Below are positions 1 to 9,799 of a stretch of 64,000 nt of DNA, piece after piece. The notes beneath the pieces are model-generated. The model was given only the letters and a program-made list of their open reading frames with translations. It was not told where the DNA came from and searched no databases. The DNA comes from Endomychus coccineus. Lineage: Eukaryota > Arthropoda > Insecta > Coleoptera > Endomychidae. The position numbers and the translations under genes were made by a program. How positions within the stretch are numbered: the first letter of the stretch is position 1; every line of letters starts with the position of its first letter. The stretch spans positions 78,859,978 to 78,923,977 of the forward strand of contig OY294068.1 of NCBI GenBank assembly GCA_958510875.1. Reading direction: 5' to 3'.

Positions 1-1710
1 ATTTCAAAATTGATCTATTTTCCTTTTCGAAATTTGGGTATTGCAGGATTGGTTTGCTCATGAGAGCTAGTTTCAGGGTTTTAAAAGATTTTTGACACTT
101 ATCGTTCCAATTAAGATGAATTTTTCCTTGCTAATTGATTTAAAAAATTTGCGATTTTTGCAAAATTTGGAATAAATTTCCGATAGTAATTTGCGAAAGC
201 TACAAAACGCTTTGCATCTCCGGCGTCCTTTGAAACCGGATACTGCTTAATAACTTCAATTTTTTCGGGTTCGGGTGATATCCCGACCGCGGAAATTAAA
301 TGACACAAATATAAAATTTCTTTCTTTAGAAATTCGCCTTTGCTTGGATTTAATTCCAAATTTACATCTTTTGATCGTTGTAGAAGTTTTACGAGATTAA
401 CGTTGTGTGTCGTTAAATCTTTGCCAAAAACTATAAGATCGTCCAAATATATGAAACACGACTCATAATTCAATCTTGTCATAGCCATTGTCATGACTCT
501 GGAAAATACACTTGGGCTTATTTTCAATCCCATCGGTAGCCTTGTTAGCTGATACTGACCTCTGTCTAGTGAAACCGCTGTAGTCCCAGCTTTCCGTATC
601 TAATTCCATCTGGTAATATCCTTGTGACAAATCCAAATGTGAAAAATATACTTCTCCTGATAATGAGTCTAGAATTTCTGATATGGAGAGAAGTGGAAAC
701 CTTTCATCTTCTATCTGTTTATTGAGTAACGATAGTCTATTACTACTCTTTACTCCATTTTTGTCTTGCTTCTTTGGTACAATTAGAAGCGGGGAAGACA
801 ATTCAGAGATGGTTTTCTCAATTTTGCCATCTTGCAGCATCTTATCTATATGCTTGTGAATTTCATCTTTTTGTGCGTTTGGCAACCTATACGACCTCGC
901 GAACACTGGACCAGAGTCCTTTTTCAGATGAATTTCTTGTTTTGTGATATTTTTACCGTGAGAGGGTCGTTTTCTAAACGAAAAACATCGGCATATTTTG
1001 CACAGATTTTCTCAATAGTCGTTCTTTCCTCTCCGTGTAACGTGTCTTAATTTACTTTTTCTAAAAGTTTCTCCACTCGCTCAACTGACATGTAATCTTT
1101 TTTGAATTTACATATATTATAATTTGACAATTTATCCGCAGTAGGGATAAAATTCCTAATTTTAACTTCTGTTTCATTCGAATTTAAAATACATACAGGA
1201 ACTTGACTGTATCCGTTTTACAATTGCGCTTGCAACAAAAACGCCATTGCATAATTCCTCATTCAACCATTCTCCGTTTTGTTTCACATCGTAATATCGA
1301 ACGATTTCACACCTTGCAGGAATTGTTGTATAAGATTCATACCTTGAATGAATCGACACTAAAATTTCTTCATTATTCAGCATGAAGGAAAACAAACGTT
1401 TCACAATTTATTACCGCTTTATATTTTAAAAAGAAATTCGACCCCAGTATACCTTGAACGAATTCTTGTTAAAATGTTCTATTGTTTACTTTTAAATTTA
1501 TGTCGACGGAGCCTTGCGACATTACGAAACTAACGATTCCTTGTATGTTTACTTTCTTGTTTACGTTTATTTTCTCTGAATTTTGAAGAAACTTTTTGAA
1601 AATGACAGTGATTGAAGATCCTGTGTCTATAAGAAAATTTAATTCATTCATCCCATATCTCATTTTTACACAATTCATTCCATTTGTACTTGAATTTGCA
1701 TTCACTCCAT
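1..1710 (-). pseudogene. Gypsy-type (17.6/297-like) protease-reverse transcriptase remnant
   Basis: Minus-strand pol of a Gypsy LTR retrotransposon, cut by the window edge. An aspartic protease with LIDTGSS lies near 1620-1660. A protease-RT linker follows (about 907-1404). RT is read in two overlapping frames: the amino half (463-906) has the LPNAQKDEIHKHIDKM entry motif and FSHLDLSQGYYQ, and the palm half (111-533) has GLKISPSVFSRVM and the YLDD active-site box. A one-base frameshift near 560-600 separates the halves, so the gene is broken. RNase H and integrase would lie before position 1. Family assignment rests on motif order and wording. Confidence 0.85.
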
Positions 1711-1993
1711 TCGGAAAGAAAAAACTGATTTTGCAATGAATTTTTCACCTCTTCCTCTGAAGTGCTACTATTGTTTAGATTGCTTGCCATTTGTGCTGTA
1801 AAACAACCTTGATTTTTGAGTTTGAACCCGTTATTATTTTGAAAGCTGTTCCTAAAAGTTTTGTGTTGGCGTTTAACGCTTTGTTTTGTTACATTTTGAT
1901 GAAAATTGTTACTATAACCTTGGTTGTTCCCAAGGGTTTGTATTGCTTTCTAAAGTTTTGGTGTCTTGCGCCAAAATTGTTATTTGCTTGACT

Positions 1994-2583
1994 CTATAGT
2001 CTCGCATATGGAATGTTTTCCACTTTTGTTTCCTCTGTATGTAGAGATCCATTTCCTTCTACGGCTTCACAAATAGCGTCGGCCAAATTGTCATAATTTC
2101 TAGCCTTTACTATTGTGCGTAGGTGGTTATTGTTTAGTCCATTTGCGTAAATGTTTACAGCTAATCTTTCGTTAACCGACCTCAAGATATTTGCTGTCTC
2201 ATCATTTCCTTTTGCTTGTGCTATTGTCAGATCTACCAATAAACCTTCAACAGTTCCTCCAAAGCTATCAATGCTTTTGATTCCTTGCTTTGCGCTATGG
2301 AATTCATTTGCGAGGGCAGTCTCCGATTTCCTCGTAAGCAGTCAGCACTTTTCATGTCCTGAACCAATGCCTCAACTGAGTCATGTGTTTTCTTGATTCT
2401 CAATTTTGCACTTTGGCTAAGCCTAGTTTTCAGAACGAAATTTACTAAAAATACCCTTCCAGAATTATCTAGCATGTCGCTGTATAATTCGATGGAATCG
2501 ATTAACGGTTTTGTGACGTCATTATTCCCATCGATTACTGAAAGTAAAGAGGTCGCGGTGCGTAGATTTAACTTTTCCGACAT
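1994..2583 (-). pseudogene. gag of the first Gypsy remnant
   Basis: Two overlapping minus-strand frames (2233-2583 and 1994-2239) together read as a 17.6/297-type gag capsid region: helical, charged, with KTRLSQSAKLRI and later NERLAVNIYANGL. The frame changes near 2235. An asparagine-rich linker without a clear zinc knuckle runs on to the protease at 1705. It lies directly upstream of the RT remnant in the same direction. Gag function is inferred from position and style; sequence similarity was not measured. Confidence 0.6.
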
Positions 2584-3420
2584 AGTTGACTTTTGAAACA
2601 GTTGAACAAATTAAATACCATCAAAATCTCAATTCTTCTATAAAAATAAACCTAAGATTGTCTGAAACAGTCATTACTCACATGTTCAATACATTTTGAA
2701 GCGCTACACTAATGTTGGTTTACTTCTTCTGATGCCTTTTTTCAACCCATCGCTTGCAGCCTGGATGTTTATCTCTTATTATTTTGCGTTCCAATTCCCA
2801 TTTGCAATTTCCAATTCCCAATCTCCAATTCCAATTCCAATTTCCAAATCCAATTCCAATTTCCAAATTCATAGTATCTTTCTCTTAAACCAGGTGGGAA
2901 TCACATTTAGCCATGTGAATAGGAAACGACCATGTGGGAATCACTTCCATACACGTTCCTGCGGTTCATTTCCTCTTTTTCCTTAGAAAAAACTGGTATG
3001 GATCGCCATGTGGGGATCAGCTCTTAATGACTGGGTACGGTTTGCCATAAGCTGATCGGTGGTCCTCTTGAGGCATAGGAATTGAAACACTCACTTACAA
3101 AATGGTTGCACTCTACTGAACGTAGAGCTCGAAGTCATAGTGACTCAATGTCTCGCTCCACACAATAACAATGATAATGATTCAATCAATAATAATACAG
3201 TCAATAATGATTGATCTAGTTAATCTAATCTTAGTATATATGTATATTGGTCTATCAATAACTACCTTGGTTACAAGGTTCCCACGCTGTCACGTCAGGG
3301 TCCCTTGTTGTGTAGCTTATACTAAACAATATGTTCATATTATTAAAAGGTAATCATAACACTAAACATATTGTTTGTATCGGCTATGAATTTATAAACA
3401 TATGAATGATAATAATAATA
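2584..3420. other. Non-coding stretch, probably leader/LTR of the first Gypsy remnant
   Basis: No convincing gene. By position this should hold the leader and 5' LTR of the minus-strand element below 2583, but no primer-binding site or second LTR copy could be recognised, so the boundary is unresolved. Short direct motifs around GTGGGAATCAC occur at about 2893, 2935 and 3010. Confidence 0.4.
2787..2878. repeat. Simple repeat of CCAATTCC/CCAATTTCC type
   Basis: About 90 bases of degenerate CAATTCC and CAATTTCC units of 6-8 bases, visible by eye, inside the presumed leader/LTR of the first Gypsy element. Confidence 0.8.
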
Positions 3421-4021
3421 GAACTAAGGTTGTATTCTGCAATTGGGGGATTTTAGGGTTATGTTTTAGGTCCTCTTATAGGGATGGAAGATTCCATACA
3501 AGAAATTCGAAGCGAAGAAGCGATCAGATGGCTCAGCCTTGGTAGGGACCACAACAGAAAGCTTATGCGATGCAGATCTAGGGTGAATCTAGCAATGCAT
3601 ACCAATGGTGGATTTCAAGTTCCTATTCGTCACAGACGGATCGAGGGGACATGGCGACTTGTAATTAAACGGCCACCCCGTGGCCGACAAGGGAGTAACG
3701 GGTTGAGGTGTGACTGGTAACTTAACGGCCATTTTACGACCAACAAGAGAGTGATGGATTGATGTATGACGGTTCACTTATCGTCCATCTTACGGCCGAC
3801 AAAAGAGTGTCGGATAGAAAGCACAGAGCAGAAGGCGCAGTGCTGAAGGACGGGCGAGTTAGTCAACTTTTCAGCGGGCCGATGAAGTCAGTAAGTTACG
3901 AGATGACAAACGTATTTCTCAATCTGTAGCTTGCAGGCGGGTATCACGATCGTATGGATTCTCTAACGAACTATGATTGGCATCATTTCTTATAAAAGCA
4001 TGTGTTCTGTGAGCTAGCTCT
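3421..4021. other. Unassigned stretch between two Gypsy elements
   Basis: Apart from the 56 bp tandem repeat, nothing is recognisable. A plus-strand reading frame at 3484-3720 runs through the repeat and has no family features, so it is not called a gene. The 3' end and 3' LTR of the element at 4022-7447 should fall here but cannot be delimited. Confidence 0.5.
3671..3813. repeat. Degenerate tandem repeat, 56 bp period
   Basis: About 2.5 copies of a unit containing GGCC.....ACG.CC.ACAAG.GAGT. Copies begin near 3671, 3727 and 3783 at exact 56-base spacing. They lie in an otherwise featureless stretch between two Gypsy elements (3421-4021). Confidence 0.7.
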
Positions 4022-4512
4022 TTATGGATAAAAACGTTGGCTAGATTCAAACTGTGCAAGTCGATCTGTTGTAATGGTTAAATGTACACCAAATCGAGAA
4101 ATCCAACCTCTAACAAATGCTGATGCGACAGTTTCTACAGTGATATCAAGCAGCAGGATTGCCTCTGGCCAACATGTAAATGCGTCTATATAAGTTAAAC
4201 AGTATCTAAATCTTTTTGAGTGTTCTAAGGGACCAACTAAATCAATATGTACGTGTGACAATTGTTGATGTGGTGTTGGAAATGAATCAATCTGACTTTT
4301 TGTATGAATGCCAACCTTAGCTTTCTGACAAGAAATGCATGCACGAGCCCATTCGCCACAATCCTTGCGAAGGGAAGGCCAGATAAATCGAAATCCAGCT
4401 GAATTAATGTTTGATTTAACTCTTGAATGTGATTAATTGTGAATTCCTTCAGAAATTTGTTTACGAAACTCGAGTGTAACGAAAGGCCTGTATGAACCAG
4501 TGCTAACAACAC
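4022..4512 (-). pseudogene. Gypsy integrase fragment
   Basis: The upstream frame (4237-4512) has the tail of the zinc-binding region. The downstream frame (4022-4261) has the core start HIDLVGPL and TYIDAFTCWPEA, the first catalytic Asp being in HIDL, then TITTDR with the second Asp. The frame then degenerates before the Glu of the D,D35E triad, so the enzyme is truncated and split by a frameshift. It follows RNase H in the same direction, as expected for Ty3/Gypsy. Confidence 0.75.
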
Positions 4513-4652
4513 AAAAAACTGGTTCAGGATAATTCTGAAAGATCACTGGTATCAACAACAAGGTAGTAAGTACTATCAAGCAATTGTTTCAATTCTGTGT
4601 TTTTCCCTTCTGCCAGTGCAAGAAAGTCAATTGATAATGGAACTTGTATGTT

Positions 4653-5105
4653 TCAAAGGCGGGACAATGCGTCAGCTACCTGATTTTTAAATCCACTTAC
4701 ACGTCGAATGTCTGTAGTAAACTGTGCTAAAAAGTCTAGATGACGCAACTGACGCGGAGAAGCCTCAACGTACCTCTGATGATATGCAAAAAAAAGGGGC
4801 TTATGATCTGTAAAGATAATGATGTTGCGTCCCTCCAAAAGATATCGGAAATATTTAACAAACAAATAAGAAACCAGTAATTCTCAATCATAGGTGCTGT
4901 AACATTCTTCCGCAGAACTGAGTTTTCTAGACTAGAAACCTAGCGGTTTCCATTCACCACCTTGCAATTGATGGACGACTCCTCCTACAGCGAAATCCGA
5001 TGTATCAACGTTTAAGGCCAGAGAGGCAGTAGGTGAAGACGAAGCCAACTTGTATTTAACCTGATTAAAAGCTTCCATAGAATTATCTTGAACAGTAGAC
5101 TTCCG
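4653..5105 (-). pseudogene. Gypsy RNase H region
   Basis: Two minus-strand pieces. The tether/RNase H start at about 4932-5090 shows VDTSDFAVGGVVHQ, with Asp in the usual DASD-like position. The RNase H body at 4653-4865 shows IIIFTDHKPLFFAYH and ends in VADALSRL, the usual RNase H/connection signature of Gypsy pol. Stops separate them near 4870-4930. The amino side is cut by the palindromic insertion at 5112-5352. Confidence 0.8.
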
Positions 5106-5111
5106 CGGATA

Positions 5112-5352
5112 GCTAATCTTGGAAAATCTTGGCTTCCGAATGGATTCCGCGTCACAATAGCTCGACTTGATGCCGACGTTTCTCCAAAAATTACAAGTGG
5201 CATCTTCAGGGCAGGCTTGAGGTTTGGAATGAAACAGTTCAAGCCTCAAGCCTGCCCTGAAGATGTCACCTGTAATGATTCGCGAAACGTTGCCATCAAG
5301 TCGAGCTATTGTGACGCTAAATCCATCCGTAACCCAAGATTTTCCCATATCC
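5112..5352. mobile_element. ~240 bp palindromic (foldback/MITE-like) insertion in pol
   Basis: Two arms of about 110 bases, roughly 5112-5226 and 5242-5352, are imperfect reverse complements around a loop of about 15 bases near 5227-5241. Both arms contain TCAGGGCAGGCTTGA or its complement and GTCACAATAGCTCGACTTGA or its complement. The insertion separates the RT end from RNase H. No clean target duplication was found. Confidence 0.75.
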
Positions 5353-5354
5353 AA

Positions 5355-6093
5355 GCGATTAAACGTTTGTCTCGCTTAAGTGAATCTTTGAAAAAATTTG
5401 AGACTACTAACTGGGGTTCAACTGCGCCAGACATAAATCTTCTATAGAAATTAACTATTCCCAAGAAGCGCTTTAAATAAATCACTTACTGTTTTGGGTA
5501 GCGAGCAATAAAAAATGGCTGAAACTTTTTCAGAGAGTGGTTTAATTCCACCGCTAGAAATTAAGCAACCCAAAGACGTATTTTGCTTTTACCGAGGTGA
5601 GTTTTTCTTTATTAATAACTAGACCATAATTAGCTTATCTCTGAAAAAGCAATTTTAAATGTTCTAAGTGCTCTTCTTCATTGAACGATGCAACCAATAT
5701 ATACTGAACAAAATACAAAATCTTTAGTGACTTCGCCGATAAATCGTTGAAACGTCTGGGCCGCTTTGCAAATTCATCACTGGAAACTCAAATAAGCCGA
5801 AAGGAGTGATTATGGCTGTCTTAGGTATATCTTTTTTCAACTGGAATCTGGTTATTAGCTCGCATCAGATCTATTCACGAGAATATTTTTTTCCATATAG
5901 AGTTGGAAAAATCTTGGAGGTGTGGAACTGGAAATTTATCTGAAAGTTGCGGCATTGAGTCTACGATAATCACTGCAAGGTCTCCAACTACCATCAGTCT
6001 TTGAAACCATGTGTAACGAACTAGCTCAACTACTACTAGAAGGTCTACATATTTTTTTATTGAGCATCACATCAAATTTTTTTTTAGCGATCT
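5355..6093 (-). pseudogene. Degenerate Gypsy reverse transcriptase
   Basis: Read across several minus-strand frames. Near 5650-5720 an RT palm motif reads ILVASFNEEEHLEHLK, but the preceding YLDD box is replaced by YFVQY, so the active site is lost. Near 5400-5470 the thumb reads RFLGIVNFYRRFM. Frameshifts and stops fragment the rest. The gene lies between protease and RNase H of the same element. Confidence 0.7.
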
Positions 6094-6551
6094 CTAATCT
6101 ATTGGTGGAAGCCTACGAGCTTTAGAATAAACTGGTTGTCCTCGAGTTACTATTTGATGAGTGACAGAATGTTTTGACGTGATATGTATATCTAAAGGTC
6201 TAGTAAAATCACTAAATTCTTTCAATAATTGTGTGAAAACGTTAGTGGTAGGTGAAATTATTTTAATGCTAATAACAAACTGATCAGAAATTGGCTTTCC
6301 TCGCACAAAATTTAAAGAATTCATATCTAATAATCGCTGATGTTTTAAATCAACAAGAATATTAAAATATTGAAACGGTCAAGAAAGTCAGCTCCGAGAA
6401 TCGGCTTTGAAACATCAGCAACAATGAAATCCCAAGTAAATTTTCTTTTAAAATCTAAGTCTAAATTAAGGGTTTTCTTACCGAATGTACAAATTGGCGA
6501 TCTAATTGTAGCAACCAATTGTAGCTTGTCATCAGAAGATAATATGTGCAC
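6094..6551 (-). pseudogene. Gypsy protease and protease-RT linker
   Basis: The minus-strand frame at 6345-6551 carries the second half of a retropepsin, with ADVSKPILGADFL (the ILGADFL flap/helix motif). The frame at 6094-6324 carries the linker with SVTHQIVTRGQPVYSKARRL and LPP, the usual entry into insect Gypsy RT. The DTG active-site segment should fall near 6580-6640 but is not intact in one frame. Confidence 0.75.
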
Positions 6552-6692
6552 AGATTTACATTTAGGACTGATACATCTACTCCAGTATTAATTAAAAAAC
6601 GTAACCAGTTATTTTATCCAAAATCAGGCTGTTGAAATTTTGACATCCATCATCTGCCGCCTTCAATGATGGATTATTCAGTTTTCCTGTAA

Positions 6693-7447
6693 CTACATGG
6701 CTGTTGACAAAGGTGTGCTGGAGTTCCGAACTTGGTGATACCAACAGAGCCTCTCGTTATCTCTGCTTTTAGAACGATGGAAATTATTTCCCTTTAAATT
6801 GAAACTGGGTTCTTCTCTTCCTCTTTGATGACGCAATGCTTCAACGGCATTGGTCAATTCTGAGATTTGTGATTTTAATTCTGTTAACTGATTTTGATCA
6901 TCTGAAATTTTATTTATCTCACAGAAAATAGAATTTATAATTGGCGCTGATGATGCAACTTCACAAATCCTATCTGCCATTACACACAAGAGATTATCTG
7001 CACTAGCGGATGAAATATTTGTGCTTGGTGTGGTAGCCGGTGTAACCACAAAGTCTTCAAACAACTATCAGTTACTTTATTTGTAGCCAAATTTCTCATT
7101 TCTCTGAGTAACTGGGATGGTTTACGATCTCCAAACTGCATTTTTTTTTCTTCTGATTCCACAAACTGCTCTTCATATATTGTCTTTAAGGTAAGATACA
7201 TATCGAATGTTGGAGGATTTAATATAATATCACTCACGTGCTGTAAAATATCGCTTTCAATGGCAGCAACCATGGTTTGAAACTTGGTGGCGTCCTGACT
7301 AATGCTCGCAGTGATGAATTGTGATTCAATGTGGCTGAACCACAAGCTAGGATTAGGCTTCCAAAAGGGCGGAAGTTTGACTGCCAACCTGGAAACTTCA
7401 TTCTTCCTTTGAGTGTCCTCCGTTTGATCCACTGTCGGGGTCACCAA
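6693..7447 (-). pseudogene. Gypsy gag (CsRn1-like)
   Basis: The minus-strand frame at 6980-7447 has the conserved start of insect CsRn1-type gag: AVKLPPFWKPNPSLWFSHIE, then QDATKFQTMVAAIE. A second frame (6693-7064) follows after a frameshift near 7060. It has a coiled-coil-like LTELKSQISELTNAVEAL segment and ends near ERLCWYHQ, the start of the Cys-His box. The start lies just inside the primer-binding site at 7434-7446. Confidence 0.8.
7434..7446 (-). other. tRNA-Trp-type primer-binding site
   Basis: On the minus strand this reads TGGTGACCCCGAC, complementary to the 3' end of animal tRNA-Trp including CCA. It lies directly after a putative LTR end (TGTAGA... from 7448, ACA-3' on the minus strand). 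It marks the 5' end of the internal region and supports the CsRn1 assignment. Confidence 0.7.
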
Positions 7448-8839
7448 TGTAGATTCATTCTAATTAAGATGATATATTATAATCACACTACACAATATAT
7501 ATTTACTTTTTAGTTAAAAATCTTCATTATTCTTCAAAGTGAAAAAACAAAAACAGAAGGTTATTAACATAGAAAAACAAATGAAACAGCATCATGCACC
7601 TGTGCAAATATTATATAATGTTACGACGCCAGAGCTGTATTAATCAAAATAACAATTTCCGCTCGGAATTTAAAATTATTAAACTTATATCGACTAGGAG
7701 TGTCATCTATCTCACAATAGATAATCCTAATTATAGATATGTAGATTCTCTGATTAACAGTATTTTTCAATGAATTTATAATCAACTTACCGAGCACGTG
7801 ATGTTCAAACTAGATCGTTTTGCTTGATTGAATCTTATTTAGATAATAATTTTTTTAATTATATTCCTTCCTTTTTTCAGAATAATATTTGTCAAGATAG
7901 TAGTCAGATTGGTTTCTAAGGCTTGTTTAACCTAGCAATCCGCCTGACGGCGTGATATGTAGTATTCCAAATTACCCTACTTTGACCTCCCAGATATCAC
8001 TTGTAATGGTTATGTCTTTCTAGACTAGTTTTTGTGAGGTAATGGAATAATTATTGATCTAGGTGAACTTAAATGAAGCTGAAATTCTCATTTACTGCTT
8101 TATAAGAACTTTGAGTACTATGTTACTTCTTGGTCAGAATATTCACTTAAATTTTTGCGAACACCATCTCGGTGTACTGTTCTTGTAAATTATTATCTAA
8201 TTGTTGCAAATTTCAAACTAACTAATCGATGTTTTAAGACTACCTTTTATTTTTTTATACCTTGTATTATAAAATTGTCATAACTGCAGTAAGTAATTTA
8301 ATATTCAAATATTCCTTCAGATTTCATTATTGTATTTTATTGTTCTCTTCAAGATTTCAAACCTTTCAATAAATTTTGTACATACAATTTGGGAAGATAG
8401 CATATACAGTCGTAAAATTATATTGCTGCTGATTTTAATTTCTAATCCGAACCTGTTCTCAAATTATATAATTTTTTTTAAATTTAATCATATCAATTTC
8501 AGTAATCAATTTATCAAGAATTATAACTTGTTTTCACAATCAAATTTTTCATTAGAACTGTATTAATTTTGTACATGCAAAGGAATAAAACTGAATTGTT
8601 AAATTGAAACTGCTCTTTATTTCTTTGAAATATCCATCAACGTTTATCCACCTCGTAGTGCCTGAAATTCTTGATTGTGAATTCTATCTTATATTTTTTG
8701 TGCTTAAGCAGTTGGCGCTCAGGGTAATCCATTCAATCACGAATCTAAGGACACGTTTCACTATGAGCCCTGATTGTATATTATCCTAGTTAACTATTTG
8801 GGATCATTAAACACTACAGATCCGTACAGATCTTTACCA
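7448..8839. other. AT-rich stretch: presumed 5' LTR then non-coding DNA
   Basis: The sequence from 7448 on should be the 5' LTR of the minus-strand Gypsy element, ending at an unidentified ACA. A sensible end could be near the TGTTACGACG at about 7619, but no second LTR exists to confirm it. The rest to 8839 is AT-rich with only short chance reading frames. Confidence 0.4.
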
Positions 8840-9209
8840 AACCTTACAAGTGTATATGTTTGAACGATAGGGGGGTCTTTGATATATTTGTGCATGCTGT
8901 GTCAATCCCGATACTGTAAGTATATCCTAGTCGACCAAACCGCCAACTGCTTGGGCCCCCTGCGGCAATCCCGGAAGTATAAGCTGGGGTGGTTGTGTGT
9001 TTGATTATCGTAATAACCCTTGTGCCGTATGTAAAGGCCCGGCCGTGGGTGGAGGGGTTATTGCAGATACGATAGTTGGGGTTTGTGCAGGCTGTGTCAA
9101 TCCCGGAAGTGTAAGCGCTAATTGTCTAAAATCTGAATGTGAGGTGTATGAAATCTGATACTTCCATACAATTACCGGGAAATCCTTTAATAGGATAGGG
9201 CTGTGAATA
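8840..9209 (+). repeat. Repeat A, copy 1, left part
   Basis: The same sequence recurs in inverted orientation at 24862-25055, with GTTTGAACGATAGG, GCTGTGTCAATCCCGGAAGT and ATTGTCTAAAATCTGAATGT shared. The last part recurs at 31505-31575. Inside copy 1 the motif CAATCCCGGAAGTRTAAG occurs three times (about 8905, 8965, 9100). The copy continues at 17918, on the far side of pogo element 1. No protein was recognised. Confidence 0.85.
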
Positions 9210-9583
9210 GGGTAAAGTGGGTGAGATGGCCACCCTTTTGCACAGTAGGCGCCTGTAAATTTTATCTAGAGGTTAGGATTCAGATATATTTTTTTCGTAA
9301 CAGTTCAACTATCATCCCAACAAGTAGGGGAATGCATAGACTTGAAATACTTATAACATTTTCGTTTTATTGTTTATGAAAATAAGTTGCATGTGGCCAT
9401 CTAGTCTGGTGGGGTTAGTTGGTCAATGCAATAGGGGAGAGATGGCCACAAAATAAAAATGAAAACAAAATAGAAAAACGTTGAAATAACGAAGTTGTAA
9501 TAAGGACAAACCGAGCAAACTAAAATATTCTTCGTCAACATTGATTTTTCCTTTTTTTTTAACGCGGTTTTACCACAATTTTG

Positions 9584-9799
9584 TCAAGTGTTCGAAAAAC
9601 AAGAGCAATTTTCCTGGAACCACTTGTGGCATATTATGCATTGCAGCCAATCATCTTTTTTTCGGGTGCTGTTGTAGCTTTCTCCACATCCTGTACATTC
9701 GGTTTCATCGACCTCGGAAAGGGTATCACTTTCCTCTTCATATTGGATGTCCATATTCTCCGTTTCCTCATCAGAACTTGGCAGAGGTGAGAGTTTTCT
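9584..9799 (-). CDS. In-frame extension beyond the transposase stop: PHD-like zinc finger
   Basis: Reading straight on past the TAA at 9800-9802 gives 72 more codons in the same frame up to TGA at 9584-9586. They hold an acidic linker (PSSDEETENMDIQYEEESDT), then ECTGCGESY, DDWLQCIICHKWFQENCS. This is a Cys/His pattern like the carboxyl-terminal PHD-type finger of many insect pogo transposases. The family often carries such a finger, so the TAA is probably a point mutation or a readthrough site. Confidence 0.7.
   Translation of the reverse strand, partial: RKLSPLPSSDEETENMDIQYEEESDTLSEVDETECTGCGESYNSTRKKDDWLQCIICHKWFQENCSCFSNT

Larger units (their letters stand above)
4022..7447 (-). mobile_element. 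Degenerate Gypsy LTR retrotransposon, CsRn1-like
   Basis: Gene order on the minus strand is gag (7447-6693), protease (6551-6094), RT (about 6090-5355), RNase H (5105-4653), integrase (4512-4022), as in Ty3/Gypsy. The primer-binding site beside gag matches the animal tRNA-Trp 3' end, a hallmark of the CsRn1 group. The copy is dead: there are many frameshifts, RT has lost its YLDD box, and a 240 bp palindrome sits between RT and RNase H. Confidence 0.8.

Noticed and set aside
2787..2878. Possible CRISPR-like array
   Set aside because: Continuous degenerate short units without spacers in eukaryotic DNA; a simple repeat.
3484..3720. Plus-strand 78-codon frame
   Set aside because: Runs into the 56 bp tandem repeat and has no family features.
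8330..8566. Plus-strand 78-codon frame in AT-rich DNA
   Set aside because: Low-complexity Ile/Phe/Asn-rich translation, as expected by chance.
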